Below, one piece after another: positions 1 to 9,573 of a stretch of 64,000 bases of DNA. The stretch is taken from contig CAMCFA010000005.1 of NCBI GenBank assembly GCA_945873955.1, positions 1 to 64,000 on the forward strand, given 5' to 3'. This DNA is from an uncultured Clostridia bacterium (GTDB lineage: Bacteria > Bacillota > Clostridia > Oscillospirales > Ruminococcaceae). Position 1 is the first letter of the stretch, and each line of letters opens with the position of its first letter. The position numbers and the translations under genes were made by a program. The notes under the pieces are model-generated. The model searched no databases. It worked only from the letters and a program-made list of their open reading frames with translations, and was not told the origin of the DNA.

Positions 1-29
1 TATCAGAAAAAACTCAAATCACGATTCCA

Positions 30-53
30 CCCGATAGCTTAGCGGCTATCGGG
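30..53. repeat. Inverted repeat CCCGATAGC-TTAGCG-GCTATCGGG (hairpin)
   Basis: 9-bp perfect inverted repeat read directly; no U-tract, function unknown. Confidence 0.5.
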
Positions 54-467
54 CTACTTCGTCACAAGATAATTATATTGGGTAACAACACATCTTGAGG
101 AAAGGCGAAATTCGTTTTTTTGTTCTGATACAGCCAGGTCACTGCCACTGTCGATGTATAAGCTGATGAGAGTAGATTTAAGGCTCTGCTGCTTCTCACA
201 CTACAGTATTTAGCTGATTGTGGGAAACACTAGCCGTCAAACAAGCTTAACAAAGCAGGATTAATCTTATAAAATAAATAAACTCTCATAAACACCTTTG
301 TTACAAGGATAGGGTGTTACAACCGCTCTATAACTCTATTGGTGAGATACAAAAGTTCACAAGGAATCAGTGATCTTGTAAAGCTGAAATGTGTATTACA
401 ACGCTATGCCCTCTACCTCTTATGACATATATTGCCATCAATGCTATTTCAGCTGGATTGACCTATC

Positions 468-1004
468 TTAGTACATCTGTACAGGGTCATCTGAGAGGGA
501 GTCATCGTTATAAATAAAGGAAGGCGTTGATTCAAGGTCATCAATATCCTTGTTATATTTCTTGAGTACATCTGTAACGTAATTCGTCAGTCTATAACTA
601 TCCTCATATCCGCTGCTATACATACTGCCATCAACATAGCTGACGGTATTCATTGCAAAGTGAATGTGCAGATGGTCGGTATCTTCATGGACTACATACA
701 CGATCTGGTATCTGTCGGAGTAATAATAGCATACATTCATTCCGATACGATCAAGGTCTGGAGGTATAAGACCTGATTCATTATCAAAGCTGATAAAGAA
801 ATGTCTTACCTGCCTTCCACTCATCTTACCGAAATAACGTTTGACATACATCATCTGTCCCTCTATGTCTCTTATATTGGTATTAGGACTGCCGCAGAAC
901 TGAAGCCAGCTGCCATCCTTGTTATGAGTGACATATCTTGTAACAAAATACACACTTCGAGGGTCTTTATAGGATTCGTTTACAATCTGGATAACTGGTC
1001 GCAT
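468..1004 (-). CDS. Short relaxase/mobilization nuclease-domain protein (178 aa)
   Basis: Relaxase-type motif HEDTDHLHIHF; preceded by an overlapping MobC-like ORF. Confidence 0.75.
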   Translation of the reverse strand: MRPVIQIVNESYKDPRSVYFVTRYVTHNKDGSWLQFCGSPNTNIRDIEGQMMYVKRYFGKMSGRQVRHFFISFDNESGLIPPDLDRIGMNVCYYYSDRYQIVYVVHEDTDHLHIHFAMNTVSYVDGSMYSSGYEDSYRLTNYVTDVLKKYNKDIDDLESTPSFIYNDDSLSDDPVQMY

Positions 1005-1255
1005 ACCAGGTCTATCTCCTTTCTCAGCCGGAACGAAATATTCTCGTCATGTAATGATTCCGGGTCATCAAGAATAACCTTTATCGCCATAAGCCTGCAC
1101 ATTATCTCCGGTGGTACTCCTGTGCCATTCTGCGATGCTAATTTTACGATATATGTACCCATACACATATTACTCTCCTCTGCTTTCTGCTTTACATAGC
1201 TAAAATCCTCATCGGTCATACGTATAGATTTAACTGATTTTTGTGGTCTGCTCAT
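980..1255 (-). CDS. MobC-like plasmid mobilization relaxosome protein (ribbon-helix-helix type)
   Basis: 91 aa; N-terminus KSVKSIRMTDEDFSYVKQKAEESNMCMGTYIVKLA resembles MobC/RHH proteins; overlaps the relaxase ORF start. Confidence 0.6.
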   Translation of the reverse strand: MSRPQKSVKSIRMTDEDFSYVKQKAEESNMCMGTYIVKLASQNGTGVPPEIMCRLMAIKVILDDPESLHDENISFRLRKEIDLVCDQLSRL

Positions 1256-1399
1256 AAAAAACCTCCAACTATATACATAGGTTATTATTATTTTTACTAT
1301 ATAAATACTATAATTATCATATATATTTATATAATATAAGTATATTTTCTTATAATAATACTATATAAATCATATAGATATACTAAGTAATAGAGTAGC

Positions 1400-1428
1400 A
1401 GGATAATGCTTTTGTCATACATTATCCT
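1400..1428. repeat. Inverted repeat AGGATAATG-N11-CATTATCCT upstream of mobC-like gene
   Basis: Perfect 9-bp arms read directly; next to a very AT-rich tract (about 1270-1400). Confidence 0.5.
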
Positions 1429-1674
1429 TATGATATTGTTATATGGTTTTTATTTACTGATAAAAAAGGTGAGTACGTTGCATCAAAATGAGCACCTTCA
1501 TTGCTGAAGATGTACATTACTGCGTTTGTCAAGAAAAAACTGATCCACTTGCTAAGAAAAAAATGAGCCACCCAGTGACAGAAAAAAATTGAGCCACTTG
1601 TGTTGAGAAAAAGTCCAATGTTGAAACGCACATAGCCCCATTACAGAGGGAGCGAGTCGACTGAGGGAATGGGG

Positions 1675-2439
1675 CTATGTGCGGCGCACCGGCTGCCCGT
1701 TCAGCGCTGTTTCCATTCGGTAGGAGGTGGTGCAGTTCATGTTGAGGATCTGTGAATTGAATGTCACCCGGTCCACAAGAGCCGCAACCATCATCTCGTT
1801 CTCAAAAAGCTGAGTCCACTGTGAAAATTCGAGATTCGTCGTTAGTATTACGCTTGCTCTTTCAGAACGCTCGGAAATCACCTGAAACAGCAGCTCGGAC
1901 TGACTTCGGTTAAGCGTAAGATAACTCAACTCGTCGATTATCAGCAAATCGAATTTACTCAAAGACCTTTCAAGTTTGGACAATCGGTTCTCCTGAAGCG
2001 CCTCGGACAGCTCCGTTGCAAACGAACCCGCAGTACAGAACCGAACCTTGAATCCTGCGCAGCAGGCGCTTATTCCGAGCGCTGTAGCAAGATGAGTCTT
2101 GCCGCTGCCGGGATTTCCGACCATTATCACGTTCTGCCGCTTGCCGATGAAATCACAGGACGACAGCTCGCGGATACAGCCTTCGCTGATGTGTTCAAGT
2201 CGATGTGTGTCAAACTCATCAAGCGTTTTAATTGTCGGAAATTTCGCAGTTTTGATGCGCTTTTCCTGCGCTGTGTGTTGCCGGTCGTCAAGCTCGGTTT
2301 TCATCAATTTCAGCAAAAAATCCGCATAACCCTCATTCGGTTCAAGCTGCTGAACCACCCTCGCATACTTGTTGAACGAAGGCAGCCGAAGCTGCTTTGC
2401 GTAAAGCTTTATAAGCTCATTCGCCGCATTTGTTTCCAC
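1675..2439 (-). CDS. istB: IS21 helper ATPase IstB
   Basis: Walker A GNPGSGKTHLATAL, Walker B LLIIDELSYL; IstB-like architecture. Confidence 0.93.
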   Translation of the reverse strand: METNAANELIKLYAKQLRLPSFNKYARVVQQLEPNEGYADFLLKLMKTELDDRQHTAQEKRIKTAKFPTIKTLDEFDTHRLEHISEGCIRELSSCDFIGKRQNVIMVGNPGSGKTHLATALGISACCAGFKVRFCTAGSFATELSEALQENRLSKLERSLSKFDLLIIDELSYLTLNRSQSELLFQVISERSERASVILTTNLEFSQWTQLFENEMMVAALVDRVTFNSQILNMNCTTSYRMETALNGQPVRRT

Positions 2440-3895
2440 TCAGATCACCCCCTTTCTCAGGAGAGCGTCGTATGGGTCAAGCTGAGGCGGACTAACCGGT
2501 ATGTTGACGCTTCCGCAAACTGCTGCAGGGGGTATTTCCTTGCCTGTGACTAATTCATACCGCATAAGAAATTCTCCGTAATTTGCCGCCGGGATCGCTT
2601 TTATAGCAGCGTCGGGGTCATTGAGATAACATCGAAGGATCCGGATAATATCTTTAGGCTTATCCAGTTTCAAAATAAACTCGTACATCTGCTTTGGAAT
2701 CGTCTTTTTGACGGGCGCTGCGTCATAAACACTGCGCGGTTTCCGCTCGATTAGGTCTATGTAATGCTCCAGCTTGAAATTCGTTTCACCGTGACGGTAA
2801 TCCCTGTCGTACTGCGCAATAATTTCTCCGCGGAACATTAAAACCACATGGTCGCCGTAGCCCTTAACCGTAACCGTTTTGTTTGAGTACTGATACGGCA
2901 CGGAATATTTGTTTCCGTCGAACTTGACAAGCGAAAAGCTGTCTGCTTTATGCTCAACGGTTTTTGATGTATCAAATCTGTACGACGGCAGCGGAATGTA
3001 GCTTTGCAAAGCCACTTTTGCCATTTCGCCCACGCTTGTCGGATTGCCCGGGATTTTAGTTTTTCGGTAGCCAATGCACTTTTCTCGCAGATATGCATTC
3101 AGTTCATCGAGGCTTTCATACCGCGGCAGCGGCGCAAAAAAGTTTCGCCTTGAAAAGCCCACCAGCCCTTCTACCAAGCCTTTTTCGTGGCCCTGAGCCA
3201 CATTACAGAACACCGGCGTGAACGTGTAATGCGCAGCCATTGCCTTGTACTTGTCGGTCGCTGTGGCGTTTGCTCCGAATCCGTCTTTTACGGCAACTTT
3301 TGCGTTGTCGAAGATAAGTTTCCGCGGTACTCCGCCGAAGTACTCGAAGCCGTTGAGAATTCCCTCTAGAAAACTCTCCTCGTTCTGCCTCATGAATGCC
3401 ATCACGAAAATGTCGGCGCTGTAACATTCCCGCATACACCAGATGTTGACCTTAGTTTTGACACCTTTCAGAAAGACCGTTGTTTCGCCCCAGTCTATCT
3501 GCATGGATTCACCGGGGTCGTATGCCAGTGGAACGAAGCAGTTTGTTATCCGTTTTCTGCGCCCGCTACTGCCGCTCGCACTGCCGATTCACAGCCTGTA
3601 TAGCCTTTTCCCCGCACAGCCGGGTAAATATCCGGTGCGCTGTATGCCGCTGTTTCTTCGGGGCTAGCTTGTCCTCTTCAAGACACTCGCTGATGAATTT
3701 CAGGTGTTCATCGGTCAGAACGTTGTTTTTGCGTCCGCTTCCTTGCTTTCGTTCCCATGGGACTGTTGATCCGTCCCAGTATTTTTTGACGGTATTCCGC
3801 GTCACCTTCAACAGCCGCACTGTTTGCCGCTGCCCATAGCCGTATTTCTCACGGCAATGTCTGATTTCTTCGTAGATTTCCACTGTTATTGCCAC
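2440..3895 (-). pseudogene. istA: IS21 transposase IstA, frame-disrupted
   Basis: N-terminal HTH part (ORF 3566-3895) and catalytic part (ORF 2440-3504, MQIDWGE...) lie in different frames; conserved-looking peptides GYTGCESAVRAAVA and RRKRITNCFVPLAYDPGES are each in another frame between them. Confidence 0.85.
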
Positions 3896-4065
3896 TCCTG
3901 TTTCCCCCCGTGTATCCTTTCATTCTATTATACACGAGATACTTTTTCGTGGCTCACTTTTTTCTTGGCGTTTTTGGGTTGGGTGGATCAGTTTTATTTT
4001 AGCAAATATAACATTACTCATTATGACACAATAAAGATGCTCTATTCACTGGTAGGATACATTAT

Positions 4066-5931
4066 TTAGGCTTTTGGAGTTCTGTTAATTTCTTTGAATA
4101 GCTTTATAGCTTCTTCAAACATTTGAGCATCTATTTGAATTGGTTTTCCATAATCCGGTGATAATACGAAAGATAAATCCTCTTCTTTAATTAATTTCAG
4201 TTTATATTTAGCATTATCAGTTAGTTCTTTGAAATTAATTGAAAATATAGCGAATAACATGCCATCTATTTCTTTCATTTCAATCTTTAGGATAGCATAG
4301 TCTCGGTGTATCTCTTCCATCAAGCTATTGAAATGTGCATGACTATCGGTATAAAGAGCATCTAAGTCGTCAAGACTTGGATGTTCTTTTTTTTCTTTCA
4401 AATCATCAATACTTGTTTGGATAAAGAGTCTAGTAGCAACATCAACCTTTGAAACAGCATATTTATAGAGAAAATTAGGCGATTGAATTATATTACTAAA
4501 GCTCTCTGTTTCTTGCATTGTAATCTTTGCCTCTTGAAGATTACCTGACGCAATTTGCATCTTAGCCAGTTGAGAAAGTAATACTATTCTATTCTCATCA
4601 GATAGAATTAGATGATTATGGAGAAACTCGTTAAAGGCCTTGGCCATTCTACCCTTTTGGTTATTGTCATCATTCTTATCAAGATAGAATAAATCTATAC
4701 TGATGAAGCAAAGCGTGTAAAATAGAGTTAATTTGTACGATTTGATATTACTGAAAATATCTGGGATACAATTCATCTGGTCATCTGAAAGAAGCCTTTT
4801 TATGGAAGAATACATACGCGTATCTTCTATTTCAGACGAATTAAGTTCTCTCAAGAGATCATTAATCATCAAACAAATATCAATTCCTGATTGCTCAGGG
4901 ATAGTTAAGTTCAACATTTGAGGATACAGGTAGCTCCTGATTATCTTTAATATCATATCTGTTGGTTGGGCACAGTGTATATATGTGCCAGAAAGAACAA
5001 CATTTTCAGTATATTTTAGCAAATGCTTTATTAATGCTGCATCGTCATTTATTTTTTGTATTAAATGATTATTGACATACCGACGATATTCCTCAGATCT
5101 GTTCAAATCTGTAATTAGATTATAATATTGATTATCATACTGAAGGTAGGATGAAGAACAAGGTGGATTCGTATTTTGAAAAGGTATCAAAAATGCTTTT
5201 AGTGTTGCACATTCATTGCTATCAGGGAAATTCGCTTCCAACAAAGCTAAAATCGCATATTTGTATTTTGTCCATTCATCGGATTCTGACTTAAGATTAT
5301 TAACAAGATTGCAAAGTAATGAAGGGTGAATATAATCCTCGTCACGGTTATAGTTAATCAAAAATAAATATAATGCTTTTATCTCGTTCACATAGCTTTC
5401 TTGAGCTTGTAATGCTCTTCCTTGAAAAACATAAAAAGTATTAGGATCAAAGCAGAGAACACTATCCCCATTTTTGATCAGCACTGATAAAATATGGTAT
5501 CTATTGAGATAGTCTATCATTTCGTCTGTACAAATCGGACATAGCTTTTTCATTATACCAACTGGTAATTGAAAGGAATTAAAAAGTGTAAAATAATATA
5601 ACGTATGAACTGCTTCAGCAGATAAGTAATTGACGAAAAGAGAACAAAAATGTTGAGATACCGGCTTAATCTCACTTTTTCTCTTCTTTTCAGAGTTGTT
5701 TTCAGCAAAATCTACTTCACTTTCGTACAATATTCTTGGTTCTTCCCTTAAAATTGCATCAACCTTGTGTGAGGAATTTGCTAGTGCAGTAGCAAATAGC
5801 ACTGATAATGCAGTATTACCTGATGAGTGATTGATTATTCCAGCATAGTTTTGAGCATTGTGAAATTCTATTTTCTTCTGTTCACTTGAGGTTTGATGGC
5901 ACATTATTTCAAGAAGTTCTTGAACTTCCAT
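4066..5931 (-). CDS. Helical STAND/NB-ARC-like C-terminal fragment (likely 5'-truncated gene)
   Basis: No Walker A/B; N-terminus AQNYAGIINHSSGNTALSVLFATAL resembles the GxP/ARC region of STAND NTPases, then winged-helix-like LFNSFQLPVGIMKKLC...DEMIDYLNRYHILSVL and an alpha-helical C-terminus; ORF stays open upstream of the ATG. Confidence 0.5.
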   Translation of the reverse strand: MEVQELLEIMCHQTSSEQKKIEFHNAQNYAGIINHSSGNTALSVLFATALANSSHKVDAILREEPRILYESEVDFAENNSEKKRKSEIKPVSQHFCSLFVNYLSAEAVHTLYYFTLFNSFQLPVGIMKKLCPICTDEMIDYLNRYHILSVLIKNGDSVLCFDPNTFYVFQGRALQAQESYVNEIKALYLFLINYNRDEDYIHPSLLCNLVNNLKSESDEWTKYKYAILALLEANFPDSNECATLKAFLIPFQNTNPPCSSSYLQYDNQYYNLITDLNRSEEYRRYVNNHLIQKINDDAALIKHLLKYTENVVLSGTYIHCAQPTDMILKIIRSYLYPQMLNLTIPEQSGIDICLMINDLLRELNSSEIEDTRMYSSIKRLLSDDQMNCIPDIFSNIKSYKLTLFYTLCFISIDLFYLDKNDDNNQKGRMAKAFNEFLHNHLILSDENRIVLLSQLAKMQIASGNLQEAKITMQETESFSNIIQSPNFLYKYAVSKVDVATRLFIQTSIDDLKEKKEHPSLDDLDALYTDSHAHFNSLMEEIHRDYAILKIEMKEIDGMLFAIFSINFKELTDNAKYKLKLIKEEDLSFVLSPDYGKPIQIDAQMFEEAIKLFKEINRTPKA

Positions 5932-5940
5932 TTTTTTGAG

Positions 5941-6060
5941 GTCAATAGCATCATCGTAATAAAGGAAAAACTTATAGCCAGGAACAAATCACGTGAGGAT
6001 ACCACCGTTTATGAAGAAGATTCTATCGAGGACGGTATCCTGGAAGAAGGTGATGAATAA
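5941..6060 (+). pseudogene. 3' remnant of an ORF upstream of the relaxase (possible MobC-type)
   Basis: Open frame ...LIARNKSREDTTVYEEDSIEDGILEEGDE* ends in TAATG overlap with the relaxase start; 5' part missing. Confidence 0.45.
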
Positions 6061-7283
6061 TGGCTGTCGTAAAGGCTTTGAATCTGAGTTTCAATGTATT
6101 ACAAATCATTGACAAGATGGATAAATATATCAGTGACCTTGAGAAAACCACGCCTAAGGGCATTGGCTGCCGTGGTTGTCCGCCTGAACTTTGGCCGCAG
6201 TATGTCAAAGCTAATAAGCATACATGGCATTCTGAATTCAAGCGACAAATACGACATTTTGTCGTGGGGTTCGATCCACATGATAAAATCAGCTATGATG
6301 AAGCGGTCAGAGTGGCTAATGATGTGGCAAAGTATTTCAAAGGACACACCGTTAAATATGCGGTACACCGGAATACCGAACACCTTCATATCCACTTTCT
6401 TGTCGATAACACATCGTACATTGACGGAAAACAGCTGGATATGTCGAAATCGGACTTGAAACGGTTTAAGGAATACTGCTCTGAGGTGCTGACTAAGCAT
6501 GGCTGTTCCAAAGTCCGCATGGCACAACACTTCAGATATGATGGTATGCCGGATGGGACAGCCGATAGCGAGGAGCTTGAAATAGGTGACGAAATGTACC
6601 TTGACAATGCTGAAGAAATCATCTGTGAGCCTGTAGCAACGGCTGTTCCTGAGATTACGGTATCTGATACTGGCAGCAGCACTAAACCGCCCAGGGTGTA
6701 TGTAAACAACTATTACAGCATTTACAATGCGCCCAGAGAGTATATCCAGAATCAGACTGTCACACGGCAGTCCTCCGGTTATGCAAATTCACATAACTAT
6801 CAGCAAGGGAGCGGTAAATCTGTTCGGCGGTCATTTCCACACTCCTGTCGGTCGAACCCGAATAAAAGCAATCAATGCGATATGGAAGTTTCAGACAGGA
6901 AACCACCCCATCAATCTGGGACAGATTTTATTCCCGATTTTGATGAACCGAGTGCTGCTGAACTGGAGTGGTTTGAACCGGATCAGGCTGAAATGCCGAT
7001 GGACATACCTCCTGATGACGTGGACTGTTCAACGGGGAAAGGATTCTTTGACCGTGAACCTGTATCTGAACAGCGTCTGACCCCATTTATACCGCTTCCG
7101 GAACCTGCCGAAGCAAAAGTGTATGTGGTTGGTACACCAACCATGCTGGGATTAAATGTGATTTGTATCCCTTGCTTCGATTATCAGTCAGCCATGGAAT
7201 GGATAAAGTATAATGCGGATCCGCATTATCTGTACACTATACATGGTTTGGATGGGCGGCTATTTCCATTTAATATGCTATGA
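6060..7283 (+). CDS. Relaxase/mobilization nuclease (MOBP-like), 407 aa
   Basis: HRNTEHLHIHFLVDNTSYIDGK motif; overlaps upstream ORF stop (TAATG). Confidence 0.8.
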   Translation: MAVVKALNLSFNVLQIIDKMDKYISDLEKTTPKGIGCRGCPPELWPQYVKANKHTWHSEFKRQIRHFVVGFDPHDKISYDEAVRVANDVAKYFKGHTVKYAVHRNTEHLHIHFLVDNTSYIDGKQLDMSKSDLKRFKEYCSEVLTKHGCSKVRMAQHFRYDGMPDGTADSEELEIGDEMYLDNAEEIICEPVATAVPEITVSDTGSSTKPPRVYVNNYYSIYNAPREYIQNQTVTRQSSGYANSHNYQQGSGKSVRRSFPHSCRSNPNKSNQCDMEVSDRKPPHQSGTDFIPDFDEPSAAELEWFEPDQAEMPMDIPPDDVDCSTGKGFFDREPVSEQRLTPFIPLPEPAEAKVYVVGTPTMLGLNVICIPCFDYQSAMEWIKYNADPHYLYTIHGLDGRLFPFNML

Positions 7284-7294
7284 TTTTTTGGACC

Positions 7295-7311
7295 GTCCGG
7301 ACAATCCGGAC
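7295..7311. repeat. Inverted repeat GTCCGGA-CAA-TCCGGAC
   Basis: Perfect 7-bp arms directly upstream of an AGGAGGT ribosome-binding site. Confidence 0.6.
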
Positions 7312-7327
7312 CACAGGAGGTTATCAC

Positions 7328-7396
7328 ATGATCATCAGAGCGCCACCGGCAAAGTGCCGGGAGTCAGATATATATTATCTACATGAGCAGCTATAG
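7328..7396 (+). CDS. Possible 22-aa small protein MIIRAPPAKCRESDIYYLHEQL
   Basis: ATG 6 nt after AGGAGGT; too short for confidence. Confidence 0.3.
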   Translation: MIIRAPPAKCRESDIYYLHEQL

Positions 7397-7425
7397 CTCT
7401 ACTATCAACACAGGAGGTCATTATA

Positions 7426-7596
7426 ATGGCAAAGAACGAGCAGTTTACGATCGACCGCTCTGACCTAACGAGCGGCAACTACAACAGCGCGGAACAGGTT
7501 GAGATCACCACACAGACAGAAGCACCCGTTTCACAGCCTGAAACAGTTATTGCGGTTATCCTTGCGGGTCTTATTCAGAATGGAGTTGTGGTGTGA
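7426..7596 (+). CDS. Small protein (56 aa), unknown function, upstream of recombinase
   Basis: ATG 7 nt after AGGAGGT; MAKNEQFTIDRSDLTSGNYNSAEQVEITTQTEAPVSQPETVIAVILAGLIQNGVVV. Confidence 0.55.
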   Translation: MAKNEQFTIDRSDLTSGNYNSAEQVEITTQTEAPVSQPETVIAVILAGLIQNGVVV

Positions 7597-7642
7597 ATTC
7601 ACTGGGTTCTCTTGGCTTTTCATCGGAAGGGGGTGACATATT

Positions 7643-9250
7643 ATGAGAAAAGCCGCTGTGTATGCACGTTATTCCAGCAACAATCAGCGCGAGGAAAGCA
7701 TTGACGCTCAGCTGAGGGCGTCACACAAATATGCGGACGATAATGATATTGAGATCGTCTGTGAGTACATTGATCGTGCAAAGACAGGCACAAACTCCGA
7801 TCGCGAAGAATTTCAGAGAATGCTTCGTGATTCGGCATACGGAGAATTTGAGCTGGTTATCGTCCATAAGCTGGACAGATTCGCCCGAAACCGTATTGAC
7901 AGTGCCCTGAGCCGGAAAACTCTTAATGAGAACGGCGTAACTCTGGTGTCTGTTACCGAGAACCTTAACAATACCCCTGAAAGTATTATTACTGAGGGGC
8001 TGATGGAGGCACTTAACGAATACTATTCAGCAAACCTCTCCCGTGAGGTTATGAAAGGTATGAGGGAGAATGCGCTGGACTGCCGCTACACAGGAGGTTA
8101 TGTTCCTCTGGGATACCGTATCGACAGCGAGGGACACTATCAGATAAACGATGAGGAAGCGGCGGTAATACGGCGCATATTCACTGGGATACTTCAGGGA
8201 ATGAGCTACCGTGAGCTTCAGGAGGAGTTCAACGGCAAAGGAATACGCACACGGACGGGTCAGCCATTCGGCAAAAATTCGCTGTATTCCATACTCTCAA
8301 ACGAGAAATATGCCGGGGTGTACATATACAACCGGGAGGTTTCCAAGGACTGCCGCGGTAAACGCAATAGTCATCGTAACAAGCCTGACAATCAGATGAT
8401 ACGCATTGAGGGCGGCGTTCCGGCAATCGTATCAAGGGAGGAGTTTGATGCAGTACAGGAGGTGCTTAAAAAGCGAAAACGGACAAGACATGGAAGGTCG
8501 GACTCGGAGAACGTATATCTGCTGACAGGAAAGGTTTTCTGCGGCGTATGCGGCGGCAGATACTGCGGAAACAGCCAGTACAGCGGTCGGAAGAAAGTGC
8601 TGTATTACTGTTATCGGTGCAATGTCCGGTCACGAAAGGGCGGCGCTGCCTGTTCCAACCGTGAGATAAGCCGTAACTGCCTTGAAAAGTATGTGCTGAA
8701 ACTGTTGGCAGATATTCTGTTCGACAAGGACAGGCTTCCGGCAGTAATCAAGGAATACAACAAGGCGGTTATGAATGCAGATGGTTCGCTGGAGGAGGAC
8801 AAGAAGCGGCTCCGTAAGTCTATCAAAACGAAGCAGTCGGAGATCAGCAATATCATCAATGTGATTGCCAAAACCGGTTCAGAGAGCCTTGCGGCGGCGC
8901 TTGACAGCAAAGAAAAAGAGCTTGACGAATTGCGTTCCCAGCTGTCGGAGCTGGAGCGAAAGACCAGTAAGGTAGATATCGACGAGGAGCAGATAAGCCG
9001 TGCATTCGACTACGGCAGGGAGCTTCTGCTTTCGGGCAAGATACCGAGGCTGCGCCAGCTTATCGAGCTTTACGTTGAGCGCGTGGATATTTACCCTGAC
9101 AGCGTGAGCGTTACGCTGAATATCCTGAGAGGGCTTCAGGCAAACGAGAACGGCGGTGCGCTCGACAGGCTCAACCGCACCAATCCCGAAGCGCTGCGTA
9201 TCACACGGCAGGCTGACCGGGACGAGGTTATCTCCGGCGACAAGAAGTGA
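7643..9250 (+). CDS. Large serine recombinase (resolvase/integrase family)
   Basis: Ser catalytic N-terminus AAVYARYSSNNQREESIDAQ, recombinase domain, zinc ribbon CGVCGGRYCG...CYRC, coiled coil. Confidence 0.95.
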   Translation: MRKAAVYARYSSNNQREESIDAQLRASHKYADDNDIEIVCEYIDRAKTGTNSDREEFQRMLRDSAYGEFELVIVHKLDRFARNRIDSALSRKTLNENGVTLVSVTENLNNTPESIITEGLMEALNEYYSANLSREVMKGMRENALDCRYTGGYVPLGYRIDSEGHYQINDEEAAVIRRIFTGILQGMSYRELQEEFNGKGIRTRTGQPFGKNSLYSILSNEKYAGVYIYNREVSKDCRGKRNSHRNKPDNQMIRIEGGVPAIVSREEFDAVQEVLKKRKRTRHGRSDSENVYLLTGKVFCGVCGGRYCGNSQYSGRKKVLYYCYRCNVRSRKGGAACSNREISRNCLEKYVLKLLADILFDKDRLPAVIKEYNKAVMNADGSLEEDKKRLRKSIKTKQSEISNIINVIAKTGSESLAAALDSKEKELDELRSQLSELERKTSKVDIDEEQISRAFDYGRELLLSGKIPRLRQLIELYVERVDIYPDSVSVTLNILRGLQANENGGALDRLNRTNPEALRITRQADRDEVISGDKK

Positions 9251-9320
9251 CAGTATCTCCGTATCAGCGCAGGCTGGTACGGAGGCTTTCTGCTGAATAT
9301 AATTCAGTCAGGAAACGATA

Positions 9321-9353
9321 AAACCGGGGAATCACTTCTCCGGTTTGTTTTTT
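9321..9353 (+). terminator. Intrinsic terminator after serine recombinase
   Basis: AAACCGG...CCGGTTT followed by GTTTTTT. Confidence 0.75.
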
Positions 9354-9573
9354 ATTGAGCCTGCTCAGCTGAATGGTATTCGCGGCAAAGGTCTTCGGTG
9401 AGATACTCGTCGCTCATGCAGTGCATATCGGAAACACCGTCCCTCATTAGCCGGTACAGCGTGGAGTGATAGAATATTCCAAGAGCCTTATCCAGCGGCA
9501 AATTCTCAAGAGCGGCGAATTTCTCCGTGATACGGGCATATTTCTTCTGGAGCAGGATCGGGTTTGCGTTCAT
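9352..9573 (-). CDS. Small DUF3791-like protein, third gene of ART-like cassette
   Basis: ...LPLDKALGIFYHSTLYRLMRDGVSDMHCMSDEYLTEDL; 4-nt overlap with upstream gene; family recalled, not searched. Confidence 0.5.
   Translation of the reverse strand: MNANPILLQKKYARITEKFAALENLPLDKALGIFYHSTLYRLMRDGVSDMHCMSDEYLTEDLCREYHSAEQAQ

Larger units (their letters stand above)
1521..4013 (-). mobile_element. IS21-family insertion sequence
   Basis: istB + istA pair; matching ends AAAACTGATCCAC...AAGAAAAAAnTGAGCCAC in inverted orientation at both termini; ACATTACT occurs at both outer edges (1514-1521 and 4011-4018). Confidence 0.85.

Noticed and set aside
1428-1631. 67-aa minus-strand ORF across the IS21 left end
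   Set aside because: Spans the terminal repeats and IS boundary; no coding character
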